In this document: positions 1-5,702 of the stretch, in pieces
Layout of the letters: every line of letters starts with the position of its first letter
Numbering within the stretch: the stretch's first letter is position 1
NCBI GenBank assembly: GCA_937127205.1
Contig: CAKZLS010000323.1
Coordinates: 1-6,996 of the forward strand
Source of the DNA: an uncultured Rhodospirillales bacterium
GTDB lineage: Bacteria > Pseudomonadota > Alphaproteobacteria > Rhodospirillales > Defluviicoccaceae
Reading direction: 5' to 3'
Length of the DNA stretch: 6,996 bases
Notes under the pieces: model-generated
The model's database searches: none
The model's input: only the letters and a program-made list of their open reading frames with translations
What the model was told of the DNA's origin: nothing
Position numbers and translations under genes: made by a program

Positions 1-23
1 ATGGTCATCGCCTAAGCAAACCA

Positions 24-43
24 TGTCAATCGTCGAATTGACA
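24..43. repeat. Inverted repeat downstream of the regulator gene
   Basis: Arms TGTCAAT (24-30) and ATTGACA (37-43) are perfectly complementary around a 6-base spacer. The repeat lies about 20 bp beyond the stop codon of the leftward regulator gene. It lacks a T-run on either side, so it is a poor intrinsic terminator. The symmetric form with a short spacer also suits a dimeric repressor site for a gene beyond the left edge. The symmetry is directly seen; the role is not known. Confidence 0.4.
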
Positions 44-51
44 CGAAACAA

Positions 52-63
52 TCGTGGCCACGA
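52..63. repeat. Perfect 12-bp palindrome next to the regulator stop codon
   Basis: TCGTGGCCACGA is a perfect palindrome immediately after the stop codon (65-67) of the leftward gene. The heptamer CAATCGT occurs at 27-33 and again at 49-55, linking this palindrome to the neighbouring inverted repeat. As RNA it could form only a 4-bp stem, so a protein-binding role is as likely as a structural one. Positions 1-64 otherwise show no gene. Confidence 0.3.
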
Positions 64-64
64 A

Positions 65-1462
65 TCAAAGGTTGATGTAGGCGGGCTCCGACTCTTCCGA
101 TAACAGCTTGTCGAGGCGCTTGAGGCCGACATCCAGCTGGCGCTTGGAGGTGGCGGCGCCGAGCGTGATGCGGATGGCTTGAGGTTCAGGACTTTCGCCG
201 ACGACGAAGGGCTCGGCTGGCGTCACGGCGACCTGTTGCAATCGGGCATGGGTGGCGAAGTTGGCGGGACGCCAGGTCGAAGGCAGATCGAGAAACACAT
301 GCGGCGTGTTGGGCTTGGCTTGATAGGTGCGCCCGGGGAGATGGCGGTGCAGGATTTCGAGGCGCTCTCTCATTTCGGTCTGTTGCCAGATCATCAGTTC
401 GCCCGCGGTGCCGTCCTCGATCCAGCGCGTGGCGATCTCCGCCACCAAGGGCGTAGCCATCCACGAACTGGCGCGAAGCCGGGTTTCCAGCCTCGGCATT
501 AGGTCCTCTGGCGCAACCATGTATCCAACCCTCAAGCCGGAAACGAGGGTTTTCGTGAAGCTGGTGATGTAAAGGGCGCGGTTCGGATCGAAGGCTGCGA
601 CGGGCGGGACAGGGTGCGGCAGAAGCGGTCCGAACACGTCATCTTCGACGATGATGATTTCCTGGCGCCGGGCAATTCTGGCAATTTGGCGCCGACGGTC
701 CTCAGGCATGACGGTGGCAATTGGATTGGCGTAATTGGGCGTGAGCACGAGCACTTTGATGTCGCTCGCGTGGCCGGCGCGCTCGAGAGCGTCGGGCACG
801 ATGCCGTGTTCGTCGTACTCGATGCCGCGCAAGCGGAAGTGTAGAACGCCGGCGAGTGCGATCAGACCGTGATCCGTCAGCGCCTCGGTTGCGACGATGT
901 CGCCCGGTTTCGTCAGGGTTGCCAAGGCTACCAGCAGACCATGGGCGCAGCCGTTCACGAGCATCACGCGTTCCGGGCCAACGGAATGGCCGTGTTTGTT
1001 GACCCATGTGGCGCCCGCGACCCGATGGTGATCGAGGCCCGCAATGGGCCGGCAGGCGAGGAGCGATGAATACTCCTGGTCCAGTGCGACCCGGTTCAGT
1101 ACGTCTCTTATTCTTTCCGCATGAATTGGGCCGACCGCCGGTCGCAAGATCGACATGTCGACAAGTTGCGACTCGCGCCGGCCGAGGATGAAGCCGGGTT
1201 CCTGCAAGTCCGGACGGGCCGAAAAGGTCACGAATGTGCCACGACCAACCTGGCCGATCACATGACCGCGGCGATCGAGCTCGGCATAGGCGTTGCTGAC
1301 GGTGTGGACGCTTATGCCAAGGCGATACGCAAGATTGCGATGGGTTGGCAGACGCGCCCCGGGTGGTAACCGGCCGGCCTCGATATCGGCCGCGATCGCA
1401 TTGGCCAGTGCCAAATAGCGGGGTCGAATACCTGCATCTAATTGAGGCAGCCAGTTTGTCAT
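65..1462 (-). CDS. enuR: MocR/GntR-type PLP-binding transcriptional regulator, EnuR-like (ectoine utilisation)
   Basis: 465 aa, the usual MocR size. A GntR-type winged helix covers about residues 13-80 (PRYLALANAIA, then LPTHRNLAYRLGIS, then VGRGTFV). A fold-type I aminotransferase-like domain covers about 100-455. PLP-binding landmarks are visible: N246 in NYANP, D274/D275 in VEDDVFG, the Schiff-base lysine K304 in SFTK, and R431 in IRITLGA for a substrate carboxylate. The known EnuR lysine lies at almost the same number (K302 in Ruegeria, from recall). EnuR represses ectoine uptake and degradation genes and is relieved by N-alpha-acetyl-diaminobutyrate, the substrate of the deacetylase encoded at 2806-3912. 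The frame is open upstream to 1813, but I chose the ATG at 1462. The protein then starts with MTNWLP just before the winged helix, and the upstream extension has no domain and would cover the divergent SBP gene. No clear Shine-Dalgarno precedes it. It is divergent from the catabolic genes, as expected of a local regulator. The MocR family is near certain; the EnuR role is strongly supported by context. Confidence 0.88.
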   Translation of the reverse strand: MTNWLPQLDAGIRPRYLALANAIAADIEAGRLPPGARLPTHRNLAYRLGISVHTVSNAYAELDRRGHVIGQVGRGTFVTFSARPDLQEPGFILGRRESQLVDMSILRPAVGPIHAERIRDVLNRVALDQEYSSLLACRPIAGLDHHRVAGATWVNKHGHSVGPERVMLVNGCAHGLLVALATLTKPGDIVATEALTDHGLIALAGVLHFRLRGIEYDEHGIVPDALERAGHASDIKVLVLTPNYANPIATVMPEDRRRQIARIARRQEIIIVEDDVFGPLLPHPVPPVAAFDPNRALYITSFTKTLVSGLRVGYMVAPEDLMPRLETRLRASSWMATPLVAEIATRWIEDGTAGELMIWQQTEMRERLEILHRHLPGRTYQAKPNTPHVFLDLPSTWRPANFATHARLQQVAVTPAEPFVVGESPEPQAIRITLGAATSKRQLDVGLKRLDKLLSEESEPAYINL

Positions 1463-1471
1463 GGGACAATT

Positions 1472-1498
1472 GTTATATTGAACCCTTCGACAAGGCAA
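1472..1498 (-). promoter_or_regulatory. Candidate promoter of the regulator gene
   Basis: On the minus strand a -10-like TATAAC (1477-1472) lies 15 bp from a -35-like TTGCCT (1498-1493). Transcription would start about 3-5 bases before the ATG at 1462, giving an almost leaderless mRNA. That agrees with the lack of a Shine-Dalgarno sequence. The spacing is short and the boxes imperfect, so support is moderate. Confidence 0.33.
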
Positions 1499-1506
1499 CA
1501 TATGTT
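1478..1506 (+). promoter_or_regulatory. Candidate promoter of the catabolic/transport genes
   Basis: TTGAAC (1478-1483) and TATGTT (1501-1506) are separated by exactly 17 bp and each matches the sigma-70 consensus at 4 of 6 positions. The start would be near 1513, leaving an untranslated leader of about 115 bases. It overlaps the candidate leftward promoter, so binding of one regulator between the genes could control both directions. Confidence 0.38.
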
Positions 1507-1507
1507 G
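1496..1507. promoter_or_regulatory. Candidate operator for the EnuR-like regulator
   Basis: CAACATATGTTG is a perfect 12-bp palindrome. It covers the -10 box of the rightward promoter and touches the -35 box of the leftward one. GTTGAAA occurs at 1504-1510 and again at 1516-1522, a 12-bp period, and ATTGAAC at 1477-1483 is a related copy. Direct repeats are typical of MocR operators. Which of these elements the regulator uses cannot be told from sequence. Confidence 0.42.
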
Positions 1508-1628
1508 AAATTGCTGTTGAAAGCGAGTCGGTGTCGCGAGCGCGGTACGGCGCCGGATCTGGTTTCGCAAACAAGAAGGATCGCTGCAGCGGCCGAAACA
1601 GCTCAACCACCACGAGGGAGAGAAAAAC

Positions 1629-2669
1629 ATGATGACCACGATTTTCCGGACATGGTTCGCCGCCGCGCTTGCGGTTAGCCTTGCCGCGGCCGCCGGCGCG
1701 GCCAAAGCCGACGAATGGAAGTTTGCCATCGAAGAAATTTCCGGCAGTGTCCAGGATGCGTACGCGCAGGAGTTCAAGCGCCTGGTGGAGGAAAAGTCGG
1801 GCGGCGACATCACCGTGACCGTCTATCCGTACGGAACGCTCGGCACGTCCGCCGATCTGACGGAACTGGTGACGCAGGGCGCGATTCAATTCGCCAACGC
1901 GTCGCCGGGTCACCTGGGTACGCTCGTGCAGGAAATTCAGGTCTTTTCCGTGCCCTATCTCCTCTCGCAGAGCAATGAGGCCAACAAGGCTGTCCTGACA
2001 GAAAGCGCCACGATCTACGAACAACTCGGGAAGGATTTCGAGGAGAAGGACCTCAAGCTTCTCACCATGTACCCGGAAGGCGAGATGGTCTGGACCACCA
2101 ACAAGGAAATCCGCTCACCGGCCGATTTCGACGGCTTCAAGATGCGGACGATGGTCTCGCCGATGCTGGTGGCGGCCTATGAATCCTTTGGCGCCAGCCC
2201 GACGCCAATGCCTTATGGCGAGGTCTATGGCGGCCTGCAATTGAAGGCGATCGACGGGCAGGTCAATCCCATTTTCGCCATCGAGGAGATGAAGTTCTAC
2301 GAGGTGTCGGACTATATGATCTGGGCCGGCCAGCAGCAGTTCACGACGACGGTCGTGACCAATGCCGACTGGTACGCGGCCGATCTCAGCGACGAGCAGC
2401 GAACCTTGCTCGACTCCGTCATCGCCGAGCTCAATGACTATATCTTCAAGGTCCAGCAGCAATATAACGAAGAACGCCTTGAAAAGATCAAGAAGGCGAA
2501 ACCCGAGTTGAAAATGATCCGTCTTTCCGAAGAGGAGCGCGCGGCATTCAAGGAAGCGAGTATGGAGGCCCGGAAGAAATTCGTCGAAATGACCGGCGAA
2601 AGCGGTCAGAAGATCCTCGACCAGCTGGAGTCCGAGATCCAAGCTGCCGAGAAGAACGCGTCGAAATAA
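1629..2669 (+). CDS. uehA: TRAP transporter periplasmic solute-binding protein, TeaA/UehA-like (ectoine/hydroxyectoine)
   Basis: 346 aa precursor, typical for DctP-family TRAP binding proteins. The N-terminus is a Sec signal peptide: Arg at residue 7, a hydrophobic Ala-rich core (about 10-25) and an AKA site after residue 27. The mature protein begins DEWKFAIEE. That start closely resembles mature TeaA from recall (DNWRYAHEE), placing E36 at the position of the ectoine-contacting Glu9 of TeaA. Other family landmarks are YPEGEMVWTT (148-157), MRTMVSP with carboxylate-binding R173 (172-178), PYGEVYGGLQ (195-204) and DGQVNPIFAIE with N213 (209-219). The C-terminus is a charged, likely helical tail. 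AGGGAG at 1615-1620 lies 8 bases before the ATG. MTTIF at 1632 is an alternative start that does not change the product. It is the first gene of the rightward block. Unusually, no small or large TRAP membrane subunit follows. Ectoine specificity is inferred from the similarity and the neighbours. Confidence 0.9.
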   Translation: MMTTIFRTWFAAALAVSLAAAAGAAKADEWKFAIEEISGSVQDAYAQEFKRLVEEKSGGDITVTVYPYGTLGTSADLTELVTQGAIQFANASPGHLGTLVQEIQVFSVPYLLSQSNEANKAVLTESATIYEQLGKDFEEKDLKLLTMYPEGEMVWTTNKEIRSPADFDGFKMRTMVSPMLVAAYESFGASPTPMPYGEVYGGLQLKAIDGQVNPIFAIEEMKFYEVSDYMIWAGQQQFTTTVVTNADWYAADLSDEQRTLLDSVIAELNDYIFKVQQQYNEERLEKIKKAKPELKMIRLSEEERAAFKEASMEARKKFVEMTGESGQKILDQLESEIQAAEKNASK

Positions 2670-2706
2670 GCACGTCGACGAACCACTTCGTGCCTCACAA
2701 TCGAAA

Positions 2707-2736
2707 CCCGGGGCGGAATGGTTGCTCCGTCCCGGG
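2707..2736 (+). other. Strong intercistronic hairpin after the SBP gene
   Basis: Positions 2707-2717 pair with 2726-2736 in an 11-bp stem (CCCGGG base, one G-U pair) around an 8-base loop. No T-run follows; the nearest, TTTT at 2756-2759, is about 19 bases away, so this is not a classical terminator. A stable hairpin just behind a binding-protein gene commonly protects the upstream mRNA from 3' exonucleases and raises SBP over downstream products. A smaller 5-bp stem at 2678-2691 precedes it. The spacer 2670-2805 holds no gene. Confidence 0.55.
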
Positions 2737-2805
2737 CGCTCACGCGACAGGCACGTTTTGGATATCCGGCCGTAGTCGGGAAGTTCAGAGTAATCCGAGG
2801 GTGAG

Positions 2806-3912
2806 ATGATCGATCCTTCTGCAAAGCCGGCCGTGGTGGACGCGGCCTTCCAGGCCCAGGTCGAGAACAAGCCGAGCCGGGTTTCGTGCACCATCAACTT
2901 CGATGCCGACGGCCGCCAAGTCGGCTTCATGACGGTGCCTCATTCCCGCAACGACAGTGCGTGGGGTTCCCTGCAGATTCCCATTGTTTGCGTCAAGAAC
3001 GGGCGCGGCCCGACGGTCATGTTTACCGGCGGCTCGCACGGCGACGAATACGAGGGGCCGATCGCCCTGCTCAAGCTGGCTCGCGGCCTGCGGGCTGCCG
3101 ATGTCGCCGGGCGCGTCATTATCATCCCCACACTTAATTTGCCCGCCGTGCGCAGCGCGACGCGGCTTTCCCCGATCGATGGCCGCAATATGAACCGCGT
3201 CTTTCCCGGCAACCCGGATGGAACGGTAACCGAAGTCATTGCCGATTTCGTGCTCACGGAGTTGGTGAGAATCTCGGACAAGGTCGTCGATCTGCACTCG
3301 GGCGGCAAGACGCTGAACTACGTTCCGAGTGTCGTCATGCACTACCTTGACGACCCGGACCTCATGGAGCGGACCTTCGCGGCGCTCCAGAGCTTCGGCG
3401 CGCCGATCGGCATGATCCTCCGCGAACTTGACAGCCAGGGAATGCTGGATACCGCCGTTGAGCAACTGGGCAAGGTCTTTATCTCGACCGAGCTTGGCGG
3501 CATCGGCACATCCTCGGCAGACTCCGTCGGCATCGCCGAACGGGGTGTGCGCAATCTCCTCTCGCATTTCGGAGTCATCAGCGCCGACCCGACCCCTCCC
3601 GAGGACCGCGGCCTGCCGGCGACTCGTCTCATGGAAACGCCGCACGCGGATTGCTTCACCGTTGTCGCTCACGCCGGCATCCTCGAGATGACCGTCGATC
3701 TCGGGGACGAGGTGGCGGAAGGCCAATTGCTGGCCCGCATCTACGACTACGAGGATATCGAGCGCCCGCCCGCCGAATATTTCGCGAAGAAAGGCGGCCT
3801 TGTCTTCTGCCGCCACGCGCCGGGTCTGATCCAGCGGGGCGATTGTCTGGCGGTGGTCGGCTCGGACATTCCGGCGAGAGGTCCGAAGCGCTCTGAACCG
3901 CGTCCGCACTGA
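2806..3912 (+). CDS. doeB: N-alpha-acetyl-L-2,4-diaminobutyrate deacetylase, DoeB/EutE-like (M14/AstE-ASPA family)
   Basis: 368 aa, slightly longer than I recall for DoeB, mainly through about 25 extra N-terminal residues. It belongs to the zinc-dependent succinylglutamate desuccinylase/aspartoacylase family. The metal site is visible as H78 and E81 in GGSHGDEYEG and H164 in DLHSGG. N130-R131 in NMNRVFPG is the usual substrate-binding pair, and E229 in TELGG is the general base. The C-terminal part (about 280-352) is the beta-rich lid typical of the family. The phrases SRNDSAWG, GDEYEGP, SPIDGRN and DTAVEQLGKV closely follow the Halomonas DoeB pattern I remember. The predicted cytoplasmic reaction is hydrolysis of N-alpha-acetyl-diaminobutyrate to L-2,4-diaminobutyrate and acetate, which also removes the EnuR inducer. 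GAGGG at 2797-2801 supports the ATG. The regulator at 3924 begins 11 bases after its stop. The partner hydrolase DoeA/EutD, normally adjacent, is absent here. Confidence 0.88.
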   Translation: MIDPSAKPAVVDAAFQAQVENKPSRVSCTINFDADGRQVGFMTVPHSRNDSAWGSLQIPIVCVKNGRGPTVMFTGGSHGDEYEGPIALLKLARGLRAADVAGRVIIIPTLNLPAVRSATRLSPIDGRNMNRVFPGNPDGTVTEVIADFVLTELVRISDKVVDLHSGGKTLNYVPSVVMHYLDDPDLMERTFAALQSFGAPIGMILRELDSQGMLDTAVEQLGKVFISTELGGIGTSSADSVGIAERGVRNLLSHFGVISADPTPPEDRGLPATRLMETPHADCFTVVAHAGILEMTVDLGDEVAEGQLLARIYDYEDIERPPAEYFAKKGGLVFCRHAPGLIQRGDCLAVVGSDIPARGPKRSEPRPH

Positions 3913-3923
3913 CGTCGACGGCA

Positions 3924-4412
3924 ATGAAATGGGATGCCCTCGACCTTAAGATCCTCGCCGCGCTCCAGGAGGACGGGCGCATGACCAAGCAACGGCTGGC
4001 GGAACGCGTGCATCTCTCGCCAAGCGCCTGCTTCGAACGCCTGCGCCGCCTCGAGGAGGCCGGATATATCAAGGGCTACCACGCCGACATCGACCTTGGC
4101 CGCATCGTCCACACCACGACCGCCGTGGTCGAGGTTACCCTCGACAAGCATCAGTCGAGCGATTTCACCCGCTTCGAGCAGGTCATCGCCGGCGTCCCCG
4201 AGGTCCTCGAGGTCTATTCGATCAGCGGCGGCATCGACTACGTCATGAAAGTCGTCGCCATTGATATCGAGCACTATCAGGCGATCATGGACCGCCTACT
4301 CGAGGCCGATATCGGCATCGCCAAGTACTTCACGTACTTCGTGACGAAGCTCGTCAAGCGCCAGCATGCCTATCCCATTCATACCCTGCTGGACACCAAG
4401 CCGGACAAGTGA
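3924..4412 (+). CDS. doeX: Lrp/AsnC-family transcriptional regulator, DoeX-like
   Basis: 162 aa, the normal size for the family. An N-terminal winged helix covers about residues 3-50 (LDLKILAALQEDGR, then LAERVHLSPSACFERLRRLEEAG). A RAM ligand-binding/oligomerisation domain covers about 63-145, with SGGIDYVMKV in the position of the family's glycine-acid motif. The segment LLEADIGIAKYFTYFVTK resembles the one I recall in DoeX of Halomonas. DoeX-type proteins regulate ectoine degradation and bind diaminobutyrate, the product of the deacetylase encoded just upstream. The gap to that gene is only 11 bases and there is no good Shine-Dalgarno, so translation is probably coupled to it. The short N-terminus (MKWDALDLKIL) matches family starts. 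Lrp proteins also often control alanine dehydrogenase genes, and one follows here, so an AldR-like role is an alternative or additional possibility. Confidence 0.87.
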   Translation: MKWDALDLKILAALQEDGRMTKQRLAERVHLSPSACFERLRRLEEAGYIKGYHADIDLGRIVHTTTAVVEVTLDKHQSSDFTRFEQVIAGVPEVLEVYSISGGIDYVMKVVAIDIEHYQAIMDRLLEADIGIAKYFTYFVTKLVKRQHAYPIHTLLDTKPDK

Positions 4413-4429
4413 CCGCTTGTGGCAGGGAC

Positions 4430-4460
4430 GCCGAAGTTTCTTCGGCCAAGCCCGATTTTT
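4430..4460 (+). terminator. Terminator-like hairpin after the Lrp-type regulator gene
   Basis: GCCGAAG (4430-4436) and CTTCGGC (4440-4446) form a perfect 7-bp stem with a TTT loop, 17 bases past the stop codon. Five Ts (4456-4460) follow, but 9 bases beyond the stem, so termination would be weak or partial. A second CTTCGG at 4471-4476 could pair with the same left arm instead, giving a possible alternative structure. The spacer 4413-4574 holds no gene, and I could not find a convincing promoter in it. Confidence 0.4.
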
Positions 4461-4517
4461 CACTCCAGACCTTCGGTTTGCGGGGTTCAATTCAAAAGCA
4501 CCCTCAGCCGATTTTTC
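4452..4517. repeat. Pair of 10-bp direct repeats before the alanine dehydrogenase gene
   Basis: CCGATTTTTC occurs at 4452-4461 and again at 4508-4517, 56 bp apart, in an AT-richer spacer between the regulator and alanine dehydrogenase genes. A near-integral number of helical turns (about 5.3) separates the copies. They could be regulator contacts, possibly for the Lrp-type protein encoded just upstream, or chance similarity of T-rich stretches. Confidence 0.3.
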
Positions 4518-4574
4518 GTTAGCCTTGTACTCAACATGGGCTTCCGAGAACTCGCTGGGCAGAGGAGAAAACGA

Positions 4575-5702
4575 ATGCATATCGGTGTTCCCAGAGAAAT
4601 CAAACCGCAGGAATTCCGGGTCGGACTGGTTCCAGCCAGCGTTCGCGAACTCGTTGGCCGCGGCCATCGCGTCGTGGTCGAAAGCGGGGCGGCGGAGGGG
4701 ATTGGCGTGACCGACGACGATTACCGTGTCGCCGGCGCAAGCGTCGTCGACACGGCCGAAGCCGTATTCGCCGCCACCGACATGATCGTCAAGGTGAAGG
4801 AGCCGCAACCTCGCGAATGCGCGATGCTGCGCGCCAATCAGGTTTTGTTCACCTACCTCCACCTCGCGCCCGATCCAGATCAAGCCGCTGCGCTCAAGCG
4901 CTCGGGCTGCGTCGCCATTGCCTACGAAACGGTGACCTCGGCGTCCGGCGGTCTTCCCCTTTTGGCGCCGATGAGTGAGGTTGCCGGCAAGATGGCGGTG
5001 CAGGTCGGCGCTCATCATCTCGAGAAGGCGCACGGCGGCATGGGGCTCTTGCTCGGTTCAGTGACCGGCGTCGAGGCGGCGCAGGTGCTGATCCTGGGCG
5101 GCGGCGTTGCCGGCGCGAGCGCGGCCGAAATAGCCGTCGGCCTCGGGGCCCGCGTCGTCATACTCGATAAGTCTCTCGATCGGCTGCGCGACCTGAAGGG
5201 GCAATTTGGGAGCCGGGTGACGACCGCGTACTCCACCGCTGACGCCGTCGAGAAGTACGTGGCCGCCGCCGACCTCGTCATTGGCACGGTGCTCTTGCCG
5301 GGCGCGGCCGCGCCCAAATTGGTGGATCGGGAATTGGTCGCTTCGATGCGGCCGGGCGCGGTGATGGTCGATGTCTCCATCGATCAGGGAGGGTGTTTCG
5401 AGACCAGCCGCCCGACCACGCATGCCGATCCCACGTTCGAGGTCGACGGCGTCATTCACTATTGCGTCACCAACATGCCGGGAGCCGTACCTCGCACATC
5501 GGCGTTCGCGCTGAACTATGCCATTTTGCCCTATCTGACGGCGCTGGCCGACAAGGGCTGGCGGCGGGCGCTCGCGGATGATCCGCACCTGCGGAACGGA
5601 CTGAACGTCGCCGACGGCCGGCTCACCCACCCGGCCGTCGCCGCGGCGCTCGGCGAAGAGCCGTGCCTGGTGAACCTCATGGAAAAAGAGATGGCAGCAT
5701 GA
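4575..5702 (+). CDS. ald: Alanine dehydrogenase (NAD-dependent, AlaDH/PNT family)
   Basis: 375 aa, a typical AlaDH length. It catalyses L-alanine + NAD+ + water to pyruvate + ammonium + NADH in the cytoplasm. All landmark residues fall at the same numbers as in the Mycobacterium tuberculosis enzyme (from recall): R15, K75 in VKVKEPQ, catalytic H96 in YLHLA and D270 in VDVSIDQGG. The Rossmann loop is GGGVAG (175-180), and D198 at the end of the next strand favours NAD over NADP. The C-terminal MPGAVPRTSA (301-310) is also characteristic. The frame is open upstream to 4419, but the ATG at 4575 has GAGGAG at 4562-4567 and gives the canonical MHIGVPREIK start. The stop overlaps the aldehyde dehydrogenase start. 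Its place inside an ectoine cluster is unusual. It may recycle alanine made by a pyruvate-dependent aminotransferase. Function is near certain; the pathway role is inferred. Confidence 0.95.
   Translation: MHIGVPREIKPQEFRVGLVPASVRELVGRGHRVVVESGAAEGIGVTDDDYRVAGASVVDTAEAVFAATDMIVKVKEPQPRECAMLRANQVLFTYLHLAPDPDQAAALKRSGCVAIAYETVTSASGGLPLLAPMSEVAGKMAVQVGAHHLEKAHGGMGLLLGSVTGVEAAQVLILGGGVAGASAAEIAVGLGARVVILDKSLDRLRDLKGQFGSRVTTAYSTADAVEKYVAAADLVIGTVLLPGAAAPKLVDRELVASMRPGAVMVDVSIDQGGCFETSRPTTHADPTFEVDGVIHYCVTNMPGAVPRTSAFALNYAILPYLTALADKGWRRALADDPHLRNGLNVADGRLTHPAVAAALGEEPCLVNLMEKEMAA

Noticed and set aside
702..1469. 255-aa frame on the minus strand overlapping the regulator
   Set aside because: A different frame of the same strand as the regulator gene, Arg/Pro-rich with no domain.
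1582..1591. Palindrome CGCTGCAGCG in the SBP gene leader
   Set aside because: Short, GC-rich and without related copies or a loop; likely by chance.
1463..1813. N-terminal extension of the leftward regulator frame (117 extra residues)
   Set aside because: It covers the divergent promoter region and the start of the SBP gene, has no recognisable domain, and the winged helix begins right after the ATG at 1462.
2115..2930. 271-aa open frame on the minus strand
   Set aside because: Antisense to the SBP gene and the following spacer; no recognisable motif.
2785..3924. 379-aa open frame on the minus strand
   Set aside because: It is antisense to the deacetylase gene, which has the clear zinc-site motifs and a ribosome binding site. 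The antisense protein is Arg/Asp/His-rich with no family features, as expected of a GC-rich shadow frame.
4419..4574. 52-residue N-terminal extension of alanine dehydrogenase
   Set aside because: The internal ATG at 4575 has a good GAGGAG site and gives the canonical family N-terminus; the extension would read through the hairpin and repeat region.
4296..5033. 245-aa open frame on the minus strand
   Set aside because: Antisense to the end of the Lrp-type gene and the start of ald, both well supported.
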